NCBI RefSeq assembly: GCF_017639205.1 | Contig: NZ_CP071139.1 | Span: forward strand, 6,075,501 to 6,139,500 | Direction of reading: 5' to 3' | DNA: 64,000 nt | Origin: Streptomyces nojiriensis | Lineage (GTDB): Bacteria; Actinomycetota; Actinomycetes; Streptomycetales; Streptomycetaceae | In this document: piece by piece, positions 42,892 to 52,600 of the stretch | Position numbering within the stretch: the stretch's first letter is position 1 | Layout of the letters: each line of letters starts with the position of its first letter | Position numbers and translations under genes: made by a program | The notes under the pieces: generated by a model | Seen by the model: the letters and a program-made list of their open reading frames with translations, nothing else | Database searches by the model: none | Told to the model about the DNA's origin: nothing

Positions 42892-43923
42892 TCAGCCGAG
42901 ACGGGGAAGGACTTCGGCGCCGAGCCGGCGTACGTTCTCCTCCGTCGCGGCGAGATCACCCGAGCCCTCCGTCATGAGGGCGAAGCGCGTGATGCCCGTC
43001 CGTGCCGACGTGGCCGCCAGCCGGTCCGCCGCCACCTGCGGGGTGCCCACCGGGTGCAGGTCGCACAACAGTTCCGTATAGGCGACCGGATCCCGCATCG
43101 CGCGCGCCCGGCCGTCCACCGTCACATGCGCGTCGAGGCCCTGCTTCAGCCAGCCCGGCATCGCCTTCAGCAGGGTCTCGCGCGCGTCCGCCGTACGGTC
43201 CGCGATCTGGCACACCCCGGCGGAGACGTGTCCCGCGTCCGCCACGAGATCGCGCGAGTGGCCCGCCGCCAGCGCCGTGCTGCGCCACAGCGCGACCATC
43301 TCGGCCTTGGTGTCGTCGCCGCAGTGCATCCCGAGGAGCATCGGCAGCCCGCGCTCCGCGGCCATCCGCACCGACGCAGGCGAGGTGCAGGCCACGATGA
43401 CCTCCGGCCCCGCCGCGTCCCCGTCCAGGGACTCCGAGGGCCGCGGTACCACGGCCACCTCGCGGAACCCGTACCGCTCGCCGGCGGCGCCCACCCGCGC
43501 CTGGGTCAGCCAGCGCCGCAGCAGGTCCAGGGCCTCCGGGAAGCCGTTCTCGTAACTGTCCAGGCCGCCCCCGAACACCTCCAGGTCGACCCACGGCCCG
43601 CCGCGGCCCACCCCGAGGGTGAACCGGCCGCCCGAGGTCAGGTGCAGCAGGGCGGCCTGCTCCCCGAGCGCCACCGGATGTGTGCTCGGCAGTACGCTCA
43701 CCGCCGTGCCCACCCGCAGCCGCCGGGTCCGGCCCAGCAGCAGGGCCGCCAGGGTCACCGCCGAAGGGCAGACCCCGTACGGGACGAAGTGGTGCTCGGC
43801 GAGCCAGACCGAGTCGAGCCCGGCCTCCTCGGCCACCTCGGCGGTCCGCACCGCCCGGTGCAGTGCCTCGCCCTGTCCCTGGCCCGGGAACTGGGCCGCC
43901 AGTACAAACGCTCCTACGCGCAT
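42892..43923 (-). CDS. LLM-class flavin-dependent oxidoreductase
   Basis: This 343-residue luciferase-like (beta/alpha)8 protein begins MRVGAFVLAAQFPGQ and shows AGLDSVWLAEHHFVPYGVCPSAVTLAALLLGRT and HLTSGGRFTLGVGRGGPW. These are features of FMN- or F420-dependent monooxygenases and reductases. The substrate is unknown. ATG 43923; divergent from the gene at 44153. Confidence 0.9.
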   Translation of the reverse strand: MRVGAFVLAAQFPGQGQGEALHRAVRTAEVAEEAGLDSVWLAEHHFVPYGVCPSAVTLAALLLGRTRRLRVGTAVSVLPSTHPVALGEQAALLHLTSGGRFTLGVGRGGPWVDLEVFGGGLDSYENGFPEALDLLRRWLTQARVGAAGERYGFREVAVVPRPSESLDGDAAGPEVIVACTSPASVRMAAERGLPMLLGMHCGDDTKAEMVALWRSTALAAGHSRDLVADAGHVSAGVCQIADRTADARETLLKAMPGWLKQGLDAHVTVDGRARAMRDPVAYTELLCDLHPVGTPQVAADRLAATSARTGITRFALMTEGSGDLAATEENVRRLGAEVLPRLG

Positions 43924-44152
43924 CGCCTATAGCCTCCTCGCGGCTGACGCGGCCTCCCCCAGGTGGACCGGTTCTTCCTATGGCAACAACGTCTGACACG
44001 TGCCAAAGGCACGGGCTGACAGGAAAGTTATTGGGATTGTCGGGCCATTCCTCTTCGCGAGGCCGCCTTCCTCGGCAACCCTGCGGGTACCCGGGCTCGC
44101 TGCGCGTAGTCTGGGAGAAAGTCACTGCCGTCCGCCCATCCGTGAGGTATAC

Positions 44153-44479
44153 GTGTCACCGCGCAACAACCGCCCCAGAGGCGGCGAGACCCCGGACGAA
44201 CGCCCCAGCACCGGCCTCGACCGCTACGGGCTGGAGCGCACGGAGGAGTACCAGGGCGAGGACTGGAAGGTCCGGCACGTGGCCGGCGCGAGCGCGGCGG
44301 GCAAGCGCTACCGCTGCCCCGGATGCGACCAGGAGATCCCCTCCGGCACCCCGCACCTGGTGGCCTGGCCCGAGTACGGCGGCGTGGACGACCGCCGGCA
44401 CTGGCACAAGGCCTGCTGGAACGCGAAGGACCGCCGCACCTCGAAGGTGCAGCGGTCCCGCAACGCGCCGCGGTACTAG
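44153..44479 (+). CDS. Small zinc-ribbon-like conserved protein
   Basis: This 108-residue protein starts at GTG 44153 behind GTGAGG. After a disordered Arg/Pro-rich start it shows YRCPGCDQEIPSGTPHLVAWP and, 20 residues on, RRHWHKACW. The CxxC plus HxxxC/HxKxC spacing suggests one zinc site resembling treble-clef or HNH-like knuckles. Automatic annotation often calls this family ATP/GTP-binding; no P-loop is visible. Basic ends suggest nucleic acid contact. Its stop begins a short TAGGCCG repeat. Confidence 0.7.
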   Translation: MSPRNNRPRGGETPDERPSTGLDRYGLERTEEYQGEDWKVRHVAGASAAGKRYRCPGCDQEIPSGTPHLVAWPEYGGVDDRRHWHKACWNAKDRRTSKVQRSRNAPRY

Positions 44480-44510
44480 GCCGCCTGCGGCACTAGGCCG
44501 TGGTGCCGGT

Positions 44511-45347
44511 TCAGACGTCCCGGCGGCCGACGATCACGTACGAGGCGGCCACCGCGCTGCCGGTGACCAGCAGGATGAGCGTCACGTGCGAGAGGCTGCT
44601 GGGGTCCGGCCCCATGTCGCCGCCCGCCGGCAGGCCGAACAGCGTCATCAGCGCCACCGGCACGTTGTGCTGCAGGATCATCCGGCCGGCGGGCGCGACG
44701 GCCTCCCAGACGATGAGCATGGCCCCTATCACCGGCGGCAGCGTGACCACGCCCAGCATGACGGCGATCGCCCCGGCGGAGTGCCGCACGAGCGAGCCGA
44801 TCGCGAGCGCGAGCACGCCGAGCAGGGTGACGTAGCCGCAGCCGAGCAGCGCCCCGAACCACTCGCCGGCCGCGTGCGGGCCGGACGCGGTGCCGCCGCG
44901 CACGACCGCCGCGGTGATCCCGACCAGGAAGACCGACAACGCCGTGGTGGCGAAGGCCGCCATGCTGAAGACGAGGTACTTCGCGGTGAGCACCCGGTAC
45001 CGGTCGGGGGCGGCCGTGAAGGTGGTCCGCACCAGCCCGGTGCCGTGCTCCGAGCTGATGGTCAGCACCCCGAGGACCATCACCGCGAGCTGGCCGACCA
45101 GCAGGCCGAAGAGGGCGGGCGTGGTGAAGTTGATCTGCGTGTAGTCCCCGTCCGCGGTCTGCGCGACGACGGTCAGGCCGACGCCGACCACCGTCAGCAC
45201 CAGCGAGCCCAGCGTCCACAGGGTGGAGCGGAGCGAGACCAGCTTGGTCCACTCCGAGGCCATGGCGTGCCCCAGGTGCGGCCGCGGCGTGGCGAGGGGC
45301 GAGCTGTAGCTCCCGGGCTGCTCCGCCGTCGTGGTCGTCGGGGTCAT
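44511..45347 (-). CDS. ABC transporter permease (pair 1)
   Basis: This 278-residue membrane protein has six hydrophobic segments (for example LWTLGSLVLTVVGVGLTVVAQ) and ABC-2-type features (SSEHGTGLVRTTFTAAPDR). ATG 45347 overlaps the ATPase stop (ATGA). It forms an exporter with the ATPase encoded just upstream. The substrate is unknown. Confidence 0.88.
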   Translation of the reverse strand: MTPTTTTAEQPGSYSSPLATPRPHLGHAMASEWTKLVSLRSTLWTLGSLVLTVVGVGLTVVAQTADGDYTQINFTTPALFGLLVGQLAVMVLGVLTISSEHGTGLVRTTFTAAPDRYRVLTAKYLVFSMAAFATTALSVFLVGITAAVVRGGTASGPHAAGEWFGALLGCGYVTLLGVLALAIGSLVRHSAGAIAVMLGVVTLPPVIGAMLIVWEAVAPAGRMILQHNVPVALMTLFGLPAGGDMGPDPSSLSHVTLILLVTGSAVAASYVIVGRRDV

Positions 45348-46480
45348 CGGGTGTCCTCGGGGGTGTGCGGGGTGGTGTTCCTGGTGGTGCTCGCGAGCTC
45401 GCCCGGCTTGCCGGGCATCAGGAAGGGCCGGCCGCCCGCCCCGGGCGGCGGGGGCGCGAAGAAGCCGGTCTGCGGGACCTCGGGGGCCGTCGCCTCCGCC
45501 TCGTCCTCCTCCCAGGCCGGGAGGGAGAGCGGCTCGGGCTCCCACAGCTCGGCCCGCGGGTCGTCGGTGGAGGTGTACTCGACGGTGGACTGGGTCATCC
45601 GCATGTACGCCTCCTCCAGCGAGGCCCGATGCGGTGACAGCTCCCACAGCCGTACGCCCGCCTCGTGCGCGAGGTCGGAGATGCGCGGCAGCTCCAGGCC
45701 GGTCACGCGCAGTGCTCCGTCGGGCTCCTGGAGGACCCGGCCGCCCGCCTTGGTGAGGGCCTTACCCAGCGTGTCCCAGCCATCAGGATCGGTGTCGGCC
45801 GTGCGTACCCGAGCGAATCCGGCCGAATTGTGCGCGATGAACTCCTGGGTACCCATGTCGGCCAGCAGCCGTCCCCGGCCGATCACGATCAGGTGATCGG
45901 CGGTCAGTGCCATCTCGCTCATCAGGTGGGAGGAGACGAAGACGGTGCGGCCCTCGGAGGCGAGGCGGCGCATGAGGTTGCGGACCCAGAGGATGCCCTC
46001 GGGGTCGAGCCCGTTGACCGGCTCGTCGAACAGGAGCACCTGCGGGTCGCCCAGCAGGGCGGTGGCGATGCCGAGCCGCTGGCCCATGCCGAGCGAGAAG
46101 CCCTTCGTACGCTGCCTGGCGGCGTCCTGCAGGCCGACCACGGCCAGCACCTCGTCCACCCGCTTCTCCGGGATCCCGGAGAGCTGGGCGATGGACAGCA
46201 GGTGGGTACGGGCCCGGCGGCCGCCGTGCACGGCCTTGGCGTCGAGCAGGGCCCCGACGTGCCGCTGGGCGTTCGGCAGCTCCCGGAAGGGACGGCCGTT
46301 GATCGTGACATGACCGGACGTGGGCCGGTCCAGGCCGAGGATCATCCGCATGGTGGTGGACTTCCCGGAGCCGTTGGGCCCGAGGAATCCGGTGACGTGA
46401 CCCGGCTTGACCTGGAAGGACAGCTGGTCGACGGCGGTCTTGGCGCCGAAGCGCTTGGTCAGGCCGACTGCCTCGATCAT
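45344..46480 (-). CDS. ABC transporter ATP-binding protein (pair 1)
   Basis: This 378-residue ATPase has Walker A FLGPNGSGKST, the signature as FSLGMGQRLGI and Walker B VLLFDEPVNGLDPEG. It is of the DrrA/BcrA-like ABC-2 type. A C-terminal extension of about 75 residues, acidic then Pro-rich (LWEPEPLSLPAWEEDEAEA onward), is absent from its paralogue at 47409 and is likely disordered. Start ATG 46480. Confidence 0.93.
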   Translation of the reverse strand: MIEAVGLTKRFGAKTAVDQLSFQVKPGHVTGFLGPNGSGKSTTMRMILGLDRPTSGHVTINGRPFRELPNAQRHVGALLDAKAVHGGRRARTHLLSIAQLSGIPEKRVDEVLAVVGLQDAARQRTKGFSLGMGQRLGIATALLGDPQVLLFDEPVNGLDPEGILWVRNLMRRLASEGRTVFVSSHLMSEMALTADHLIVIGRGRLLADMGTQEFIAHNSAGFARVRTADTDPDGWDTLGKALTKAGGRVLQEPDGALRVTGLELPRISDLAHEAGVRLWELSPHRASLEEAYMRMTQSTVEYTSTDDPRAELWEPEPLSLPAWEEDEAEATAPEVPQTGFFAPPPPGAGGRPFLMPGKPGELASTTRNTTPHTPEDTR

Positions 46481-46632
46481 CTTGCTGCCCCTTACCAGGC
46501 CGGGACGACTTTCGCCCGCGTAAGGGTTAAGAGGATAACGAGGTTCCTGCGGTTCCGTCCCGGGCCGGATCCCTGAGCTGCCCCTGAGACCGACCCGGGC
46601 ATCACCCGTAGTACTTCAGCGGGGGCCGGCCG

Positions 46633-47412
46633 TCAGGCGTCCCTCTTCCTGAGGACGACGTAGCCCCCGAGTACCGCGGCGGCCACCCACAGGAGCATGA
46701 TCCCGAGCCCGCCCAACGGTCCGTACGGGGACTCCCTTCCCATGGCGTTCGGTACGACCTGCATGATCCTCGATCCGGCCGCGGTGGGCAGGTACTGGCC
46801 GTACTCGCGGGTCGCCTCGAAGGCGTTGAGGAGGTTCGTGACGATCAGGAAGAACGGGATCAGGATGCTGATCGAGGCGACCGAGCTGCGCAGCATGGCG
46901 GCGACACCCATGGAGAACAGGGCGAGGAGAGCCATGTACACGCCGGCGCCGACGACCGCGCGCAGGACGTTCTCCCCGTCGAGGCCGGTGCCGTGGTCGC
47001 CCAGGATCGCCTGGCTGAGGAAGAACGACACGAAGCTGGTCAGCAGCCCGACCAGCAGGGCCAGCGCCGTGGCCACGGTGAGCTTGCCGAAGAGGAAGCC
47101 CCCGCGGGCGGGTACGGCGGCCAGCGAGGTGCGGATCATGCCCGTGCTGTATTCGGTGCTGACCACCAGCACGCCGAAGACGATCAGCGCCAGCTGGCCG
47201 AACTGCATGCCGGCGAAGCCCACCAGGGTGGGGTCGAAGGTGGCCCGTTCGATCGGGCTCATGTCGTCGAAGGCCGACGCGACCGCGGTGGAGATCAGGG
47301 CGCCGAAGCCGGCGGTGACGATCAGGGCCAGCGCGAGCGTCCAGCTGGTGGAGGCGACCGTGCGGATCTTGGTCCACTCGGACTGGAGGACGGCGGTGAA
47401 GGCCATGCTCAC
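46633..47412 (-). CDS. ABC transporter permease (pair 2)
   Basis: The 259-residue six-helix ABC-2-type permease opens with AVLQSEWTKIRTVASTSWTL and contains VVSTEYSTGMIRTSLAAVPAR, matching the permease of pair 1 motif by motif. GTG 47412 overlaps the stop of its ATPase (GTGA). The last residues YVVLRKRDA correspond to YVIVGRRDV of pair 1. Confidence 0.9.
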   Translation of the reverse strand: MSMAFTAVLQSEWTKIRTVASTSWTLALALIVTAGFGALISTAVASAFDDMSPIERATFDPTLVGFAGMQFGQLALIVFGVLVVSTEYSTGMIRTSLAAVPARGGFLFGKLTVATALALLVGLLTSFVSFFLSQAILGDHGTGLDGENVLRAVVGAGVYMALLALFSMGVAAMLRSSVASISILIPFFLIVTNLLNAFEATREYGQYLPTAAGSRIMQVVPNAMGRESPYGPLGGLGIMLLWVAAAVLGGYVVLRKRDA

Positions 47413-48404
47413 TCACCGGCCTTGGGCGTCGCCTGGAAGCCGGCGCCCCAGGCGGGGGCGTCGGTCGGCCGGGCCGGACCGTCGGCGGCCATGCCCGGGG
47501 CGTGGGCGTGGTACTCGACCGAGTCCGCCGTCATGCGCATGAAGGCTTCCTCGAGTGAAGCCCGTTGCGGGCTGAGCTCGTGGAGCACGATCTGGTGCTG
47601 GGCCGCCAGCTCGCCGAGCTGCTCCGCACTCGCGCCGTCGATCTCCAGGGTGCCGGTGGCGGGAACGCTGACGGCGTTGATCCCGGCGTCGTGCAGGACG
47701 TCTTTCAGCCGCTCCTGCTGCGGCGTGCGCAGCCGGACGTAGCTGCGCGAGTTCTGCTGGATGAAATCGGCCATCGGCAGGTCTGCCAGCAGCTTTCCCT
47801 GTCCGATGACGACCAAATGGTCGGCGGTCAGTGCCATTTCGCTCATCAAGTGGGAGGAGACGAAGATCGTCCTCCCCTCGGCCGCGAGGCCCTTCATCAG
47901 ATTGCGGATCCAGAGAATTCCCTCGGGATCCAGGCCGTTGACCGGCTCGTCGAACATCAGGATTTCCGGATCGCCCAGCAATGCAGAGGCGATTCCCAGC
48001 CGCTGGCTCATTCCGAGCGAAAATCCTTTGGACTTCTTCTTGGCCACGGCCGTCAGGCCGACCAGATCCAGCACCTCGTCGACCCGCCGCCGCGGGATGC
48101 GGTTCGACTGGGCCAGGCAGAGAAGGTTGTTGTATGCACTTCGGCCACCGTGCATGGCCTTCGCGTCCAGCAGCGCCCCGACGTGCCTCAGCGGCTCCGA
48201 CAGCTCGCGGTAGTGCTTCCCGTAGACCCGGACCGTGCCGCTGGTCGGGTTGTCGAGGTCCAGCATCATGCGCATGGTCGTGGACTTGCCCGCGCCGTTC
48301 GGGCCCAGGAAGCCGGTCACCACTCCCGGTCGGATCTGGCAGCTGAGGTGGTCCACGGCGGTCGTCGTACCGAATCGCTTCGAAAGGCCCTCAAGCTCGA
48401 TCAT
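47409..48404 (-). CDS. ABC transporter ATP-binding protein (pair 2)
   Basis: This 331-residue ATPase is closely similar to that at 45344: Walker A FLGPNGAGKST, FSLGMSQRLGIASALLGDPEIL, LMFDEPVNGLDPEG. It starts at ATG 48404. The two ATPase-permease pairs clearly arose by tandem duplication and could form one heteromeric exporter or two. About 150 bases separate the pairs, with no terminator seen. Confidence 0.93.
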   Translation of the reverse strand: MIELEGLSKRFGTTTAVDHLSCQIRPGVVTGFLGPNGAGKSTTMRMMLDLDNPTSGTVRVYGKHYRELSEPLRHVGALLDAKAMHGGRSAYNNLLCLAQSNRIPRRRVDEVLDLVGLTAVAKKKSKGFSLGMSQRLGIASALLGDPEILMFDEPVNGLDPEGILWIRNLMKGLAAEGRTIFVSSHLMSEMALTADHLVVIGQGKLLADLPMADFIQQNSRSYVRLRTPQQERLKDVLHDAGINAVSVPATGTLEIDGASAEQLGELAAQHQIVLHELSPQRASLEEAFMRMTADSVEYHAHAPGMAADGPARPTDAPAWGAGFQATPKAGE

Positions 48405-48420
48405 GCGGCCACGCTAAAAC

Positions 48421-48473
48421 GCCCGAGGGCCCTACGCCACCTCAAAATGGTGACATAGGGCCCTCAATCGGGC
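48421..48473. terminator. Long inverted repeat between filP and the ABC genes
   Basis: An imperfect hairpin has an inner perfect 10-bp arm (48425-48434 with 48456-48465) and an outer 5-bp arm (48421-48425 with 48469-48473). It lies 34 bases after the filP stop on the minus strand and just before the ABC ATPase start. It is probably the filP terminator; an operator role for the ABC operon is also possible. Confidence 0.6.
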
Positions 48474-48506
48474 ATGCGGCGGGTGCCGCGTGCTACCCGC
48501 TGGTAA

Positions 48507-49445
48507 TCAGCGGCTCTGCTGCGCCGGCACGCCGCGGGTCACGGGCTCGTCGTCCACGATCGGGTTGGCCGCCGCGACGGCCGCGCCGGTGAGCGTCGCC
48601 AGCATCTCGCGGACGTTGGTCAGCTGCGCGTTGATCGAGTCGCGGCGGTTGGTGAGCGCCGCCAGCTCGCGCTCGGACTCGCTGCGGATACGGTCCGCCT
48701 TGGCGTTGGCGTCGGCCACGATGTCCTCGGCCTGGCGCTGCGCGGTCTCCACGGTCTGGCGGGCCCGGCGCTCGGCGTCCGTACGCAGCTTCTCGGCCTC
48801 CAGGCGCAGCTGCTCGGCGCGGTGCTCGATCTCCGCGAGACGCTTCTCGGCCTTGGCCTGGCGCGAGGCCAGGTCGCGCTCGGACTGCTCACGGCGCTTG
48901 GCCAGGTTGGTCTCGAAGTCCGCGGCGGCCTGGGCGGCCTTGGCGCGGGTCTCCTCGAAGAGCGCGTCGGCCTCCTCGCGCTTGGAGGCCGCGTCCTTCT
49001 GGGCCTCGGCGCGCAGGGTCGACGCGTCGCCCTTGGCCTTCTCGACGATGCGGACGCCCTCGTCCTCCGCCTTCGACTTGCGGTCGGCGGCGAACGACTC
49101 GGCATCGTTGCGCACCTGCTGGGCAGCCGACTCGGCGAGCTCACGGTGCTGCTCGGCCGCGCGACGGGCCTCCTCGCGCAGGTCCTTCGCCTCCTCCTCG
49201 GCCAGCCGCAGGATCTTCTCGACCCGGGCGCCGAGGCCGGCGTACGACGGCTCGGCGTCGGTCACCTGGGCCTGGGCGTTCTGCGTCTCGAGGTGCAACT
49301 CCTCGATCCGCTTTTCCAGAGAGTTGATACGTCCAAGGGCGCTGTCGCGGTCGGAGACCAGCTTGGTAATGCGGTCGTCCACCTGACCACGGTCGTAACC
49401 ACGCCGCACGAGCTCGAAGCCGAAGGGGGAGGAAGTGTCGCTCAT
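48507..49445 (-). CDS. filP: FilP: coiled-coil cytoskeletal protein
   Basis: This 312-residue protein begins with a DivIVA-like FELVRRGYDRGQVDDRITKL segment and continues as an almost unbroken charged coiled coil (about residues 20-285) with an Arg/Glu/Ala bias, ending in a short hydrophobic-Pro tail. In Streptomyces FilP forms intermediate-filament-like networks behind the hyphal tip, binds DivIVA and gives the hypha stiffness. ATG 49445 follows AGGAA. It is next to scy as in S. coelicolor. Confidence 0.93.
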   Translation of the reverse strand: MSDTSSPFGFELVRRGYDRGQVDDRITKLVSDRDSALGRINSLEKRIEELHLETQNAQAQVTDAEPSYAGLGARVEKILRLAEEEAKDLREEARRAAEQHRELAESAAQQVRNDAESFAADRKSKAEDEGVRIVEKAKGDASTLRAEAQKDAASKREEADALFEETRAKAAQAAADFETNLAKRREQSERDLASRQAKAEKRLAEIEHRAEQLRLEAEKLRTDAERRARQTVETAQRQAEDIVADANAKADRIRSESERELAALTNRRDSINAQLTNVREMLATLTGAAVAAANPIVDDEPVTRGVPAQQSR

Positions 49446-49640
49446 GGGGTTCCTGTCGAATGAGACCGATGAGGTGCTACGTGAGGTGTTAGGGGAATCC
49501 TAGGCGCCCAGACGGCGTGTCATCGAGTCAATCCGCGTTTGATCTGGACAATGACACCCCTTTTGAGTGGCAAGACAGCAGAATGCTTGTCACCCGTTCG
49601 CCTGAACCTTCATCAGGTGCACACACCCCGGAGCTTTTGG

Positions 49641-52600
49641 CTACCCCTCCGACGCCTTGCCACCCGAACGAGTGGATCCCGCAGTCACTCCGGCCTTCAC
49701 GCCCCCCGTGCCCTGGCCGCCGACGGCCGGCTTTCCGCCACCCGAAGGCGCCTCGAATGATTCCAACGCCTCAAGAACGTCCTGGACACGGGAGATCTCC
49801 GCCTGGATGTCCTCGCGACGGCGCACCAGGACCTCCAGCTCACGGCGGCCCTCCTCGACGAGCTGCTCCGCCTCCGCCTTGGCCTGCGCGAGCGCGCTCT
49901 CGGCCTCCCGGGCCAGCTCCGCCTTCTTCTGCTCGGCCTCCTTGAGGAGCGCCTCCGCCTTGCGGACCGCCGCGATGCGCACCTTGCTCGCCTCGCTGCT
50001 CGCGTCCGACACCAGCTCCTTGGCCTTCGCCTCGGCCTCGACGCTCTGCTCCGTCGCCGCGCGCACCAGCTTGTCCACGCGCTCGCCGGCCGACTTCATC
50101 TGCTCCGCAGACTCCCGGCGGGCCCGCTCGTGCAGCTCCTCGACCTCGCCCTCGACGCGGCCGCGCAGCTCCTCCGCCCGTTCCCTTATGGCAGCCGCGT
50201 CCGTGCGCGCGCCGACCAGCAGCTCGTTCGCGTCGGTACGGGCCTTCTCCACCGCGGAGTTGCCCTCGACGGTCGCCTCGGAGGTGATCCGCACGGCCTC
50301 CTTGCGGGCCGCGTCGACCATCGCGTCGGCCTGCTCCTCGGCCGCCGTGGTGGCGGCGAGGGCCTGCTTCTGCGCATCGGCCGTGAGCTTCTCGGCTTCC
50401 GCCGAGGCCTCCGTGATGAGCCGGTCGACCTGCTCCGCGGCTTCGGTGCGGCGCTTGTTGGCCGCCTCGCGCGCCTCGTCGAGCAGTCGCTCGGACTCGG
50501 CACGGGCCTCGCTGCGGGTGCGCTCCGCCTCGGCCGCCGCCCGGGCCTTGACCCGCTCGGCCTCGGAGCGGGTGCGGGCCGCGTGCTCCTGCGCGGAGGA
50601 CAGCGCCTCCGACGCGTCCGCGCGCAGCCGCTCGGCCTCGCCGGCCGCCTCGCCGACCGTGCGCTCGTTGTCCTTGCGGGTCTGCTCGGTGAGCTTCTCC
50701 GTCTCGGAGACCGCCTCGGTGACGAGCCGGTCCGCCTGCTCGGCCGCGTCGGTACGCAGCCGGTTCGCCTCCGCGCGCGCCTCGTCCAGCGTCTGCTCGG
50801 CATCGCGCTCGGCGCCCGCCAGGGTCTCGTTCGCCGCGGCCGTGACACGCTCGGCCTCCGCGGTGGCCTCGCCGACGATCCGGCCGCCCTCCGCGCGGGC
50901 CTCGTCGAGCACCTGGGCCGCCTCGGCGCGGATCCGGTCGGCCTCTGCCGCCGCCTCGCCGACGGTGGCCTCGTTGGCCACCCGGGTCTCGTCGATCAGC
51001 CGGTCGCCCTCGGCACGCGAGTCGACCATGATCCGCGCGGCGTCGCGCTCGGCGCTCGCCAGGGTCTCGGCCGCCTGCGCCTTGAGCCGGGTCGCCGCGC
51101 TGGTGAGCCGCTCGGCCTCCACCGTCGCCTCGCCGACGGTGGCCGCGTTCGCGGCGCGGGTCTCGTCGGTGAGCCGGTCGGCCTCCGCCGCGGCCTCGCT
51201 GATGAGCCGGTCGACCTGCTCCGCGGCCTCGGTACGCAGCCGGTTGCCCTCGGCCCGTGCCTCGTCCAGGGCGTTCGCCGCCTCGGTGCGGGTGGCCTCG
51301 GCGGCCTGGGCCGCCTCGGCGGTGATCCGCTCGGCCTGCGCCTCGGCCTCGCCGACGGTGGCCGCGTTCGCGGCGCGCGTCTCCTCGGTGAGCCGCTCGG
51401 CCTCCGCCGTCGCCTCGGCCGTGATCCGGGCACCCTCGGCGCGGGCGGACTCCAGGGACTCCGCCGCCTCGCCGCGGATGCGGTTCGCGTCGTCGCGGGC
51501 GTCGGCCCGGGTCCGGGCCGCGTCCCGCTCGGAGGAGGCCAGCGCGTCCGTGGCCTCCGTACGCACCCGCTGCGCGTACTCGGCGGTGTCGCTGCGCAGC
51601 TGCTCCGCCTCGGCGATGGCCTCGGCGACCGTACGCTCCGCCAGTGCCTTCGCCGCGTCCGTCTCGGCCCGCGCCTCGCTGCGGACCCGGTTGGCGTCCT
51701 CGGTGGCCCGCTCCCGCTCCGCGTAGGCGTCGCTGCGGACCCGGCCGGCCTCTTCCTCGGCCTCGGTCCTCGTACGCTCCGCCGCGTGCTCGGCGGCGTT
51801 GCGCAGCCCGGCGATCTCCTCCTCGGCCTGCTCGTGCAGCCCGGCCACGGAGTCCCGTACCTGCTGGGCGGTGGCCTCCGCGGCCGACACGACCTCCGAC
51901 GCGCGCCGCTCGGCCTCCTCGGTCAGCCAGACCGCCTCGGCCTGTGCCTCCTCGGAGCGCTTGCGGGCCTGCGCCAGCAGTTCCTCGCTCTGCTCGCGGG
52001 CCTGGGCCCGCTCGCTGTCCGCGTCGGTCCGCGCCGACGACAGGGTCTCCTCGGACTCCCGGCGGCGCCGGGCGGCCTCCTCCTGGGCGGCGGCCAGCGC
52101 CTCCGCGGCCTCCTCGGCGACGCGCTCGGCGGCGGCCTTCGCCTCGGCGCGCAGCCGGTCCGCGGTCTCCTGGGCCTCGGAGCGCACCCGCTCCGCCTCG
52201 GCCTCGGCCTCACCGCGCAGCCGCACGGCGGACTGCTCGGCCTCGGCGCGCGCCCGGCCGGCGTCCTGCGCCGCCTCGGTGCGCAGCTGGTCGGCCTCGG
52301 CCTCCGCCTGCGTCTGCAGGGTGCGGATCCGCTCCGCCGACTCTGCGCGCAGCCGGTCGTTCTCCTCCGTGGTCTCCCGGCGGATGTTCTCCGCCGCACC
52401 GCGGGCGTCACGCAGCGTCTGCTCGGCCGTCGTCAGCCGGGCCTCGGCCTCCGTGTGCAGCCGTACGAGCTCCTCGTCGGCCTCCGCCCGCTTGGCGGCC
52501 AGCGCCTGCTCGGTCTCCTGGCGCCGGGCGGCGGCCGCCGCGTCCGCCTCGGCCCGTACGCCCTCGGCCTGCTCCTCGGCCTCGGCGCGCAGCCGTTCGG

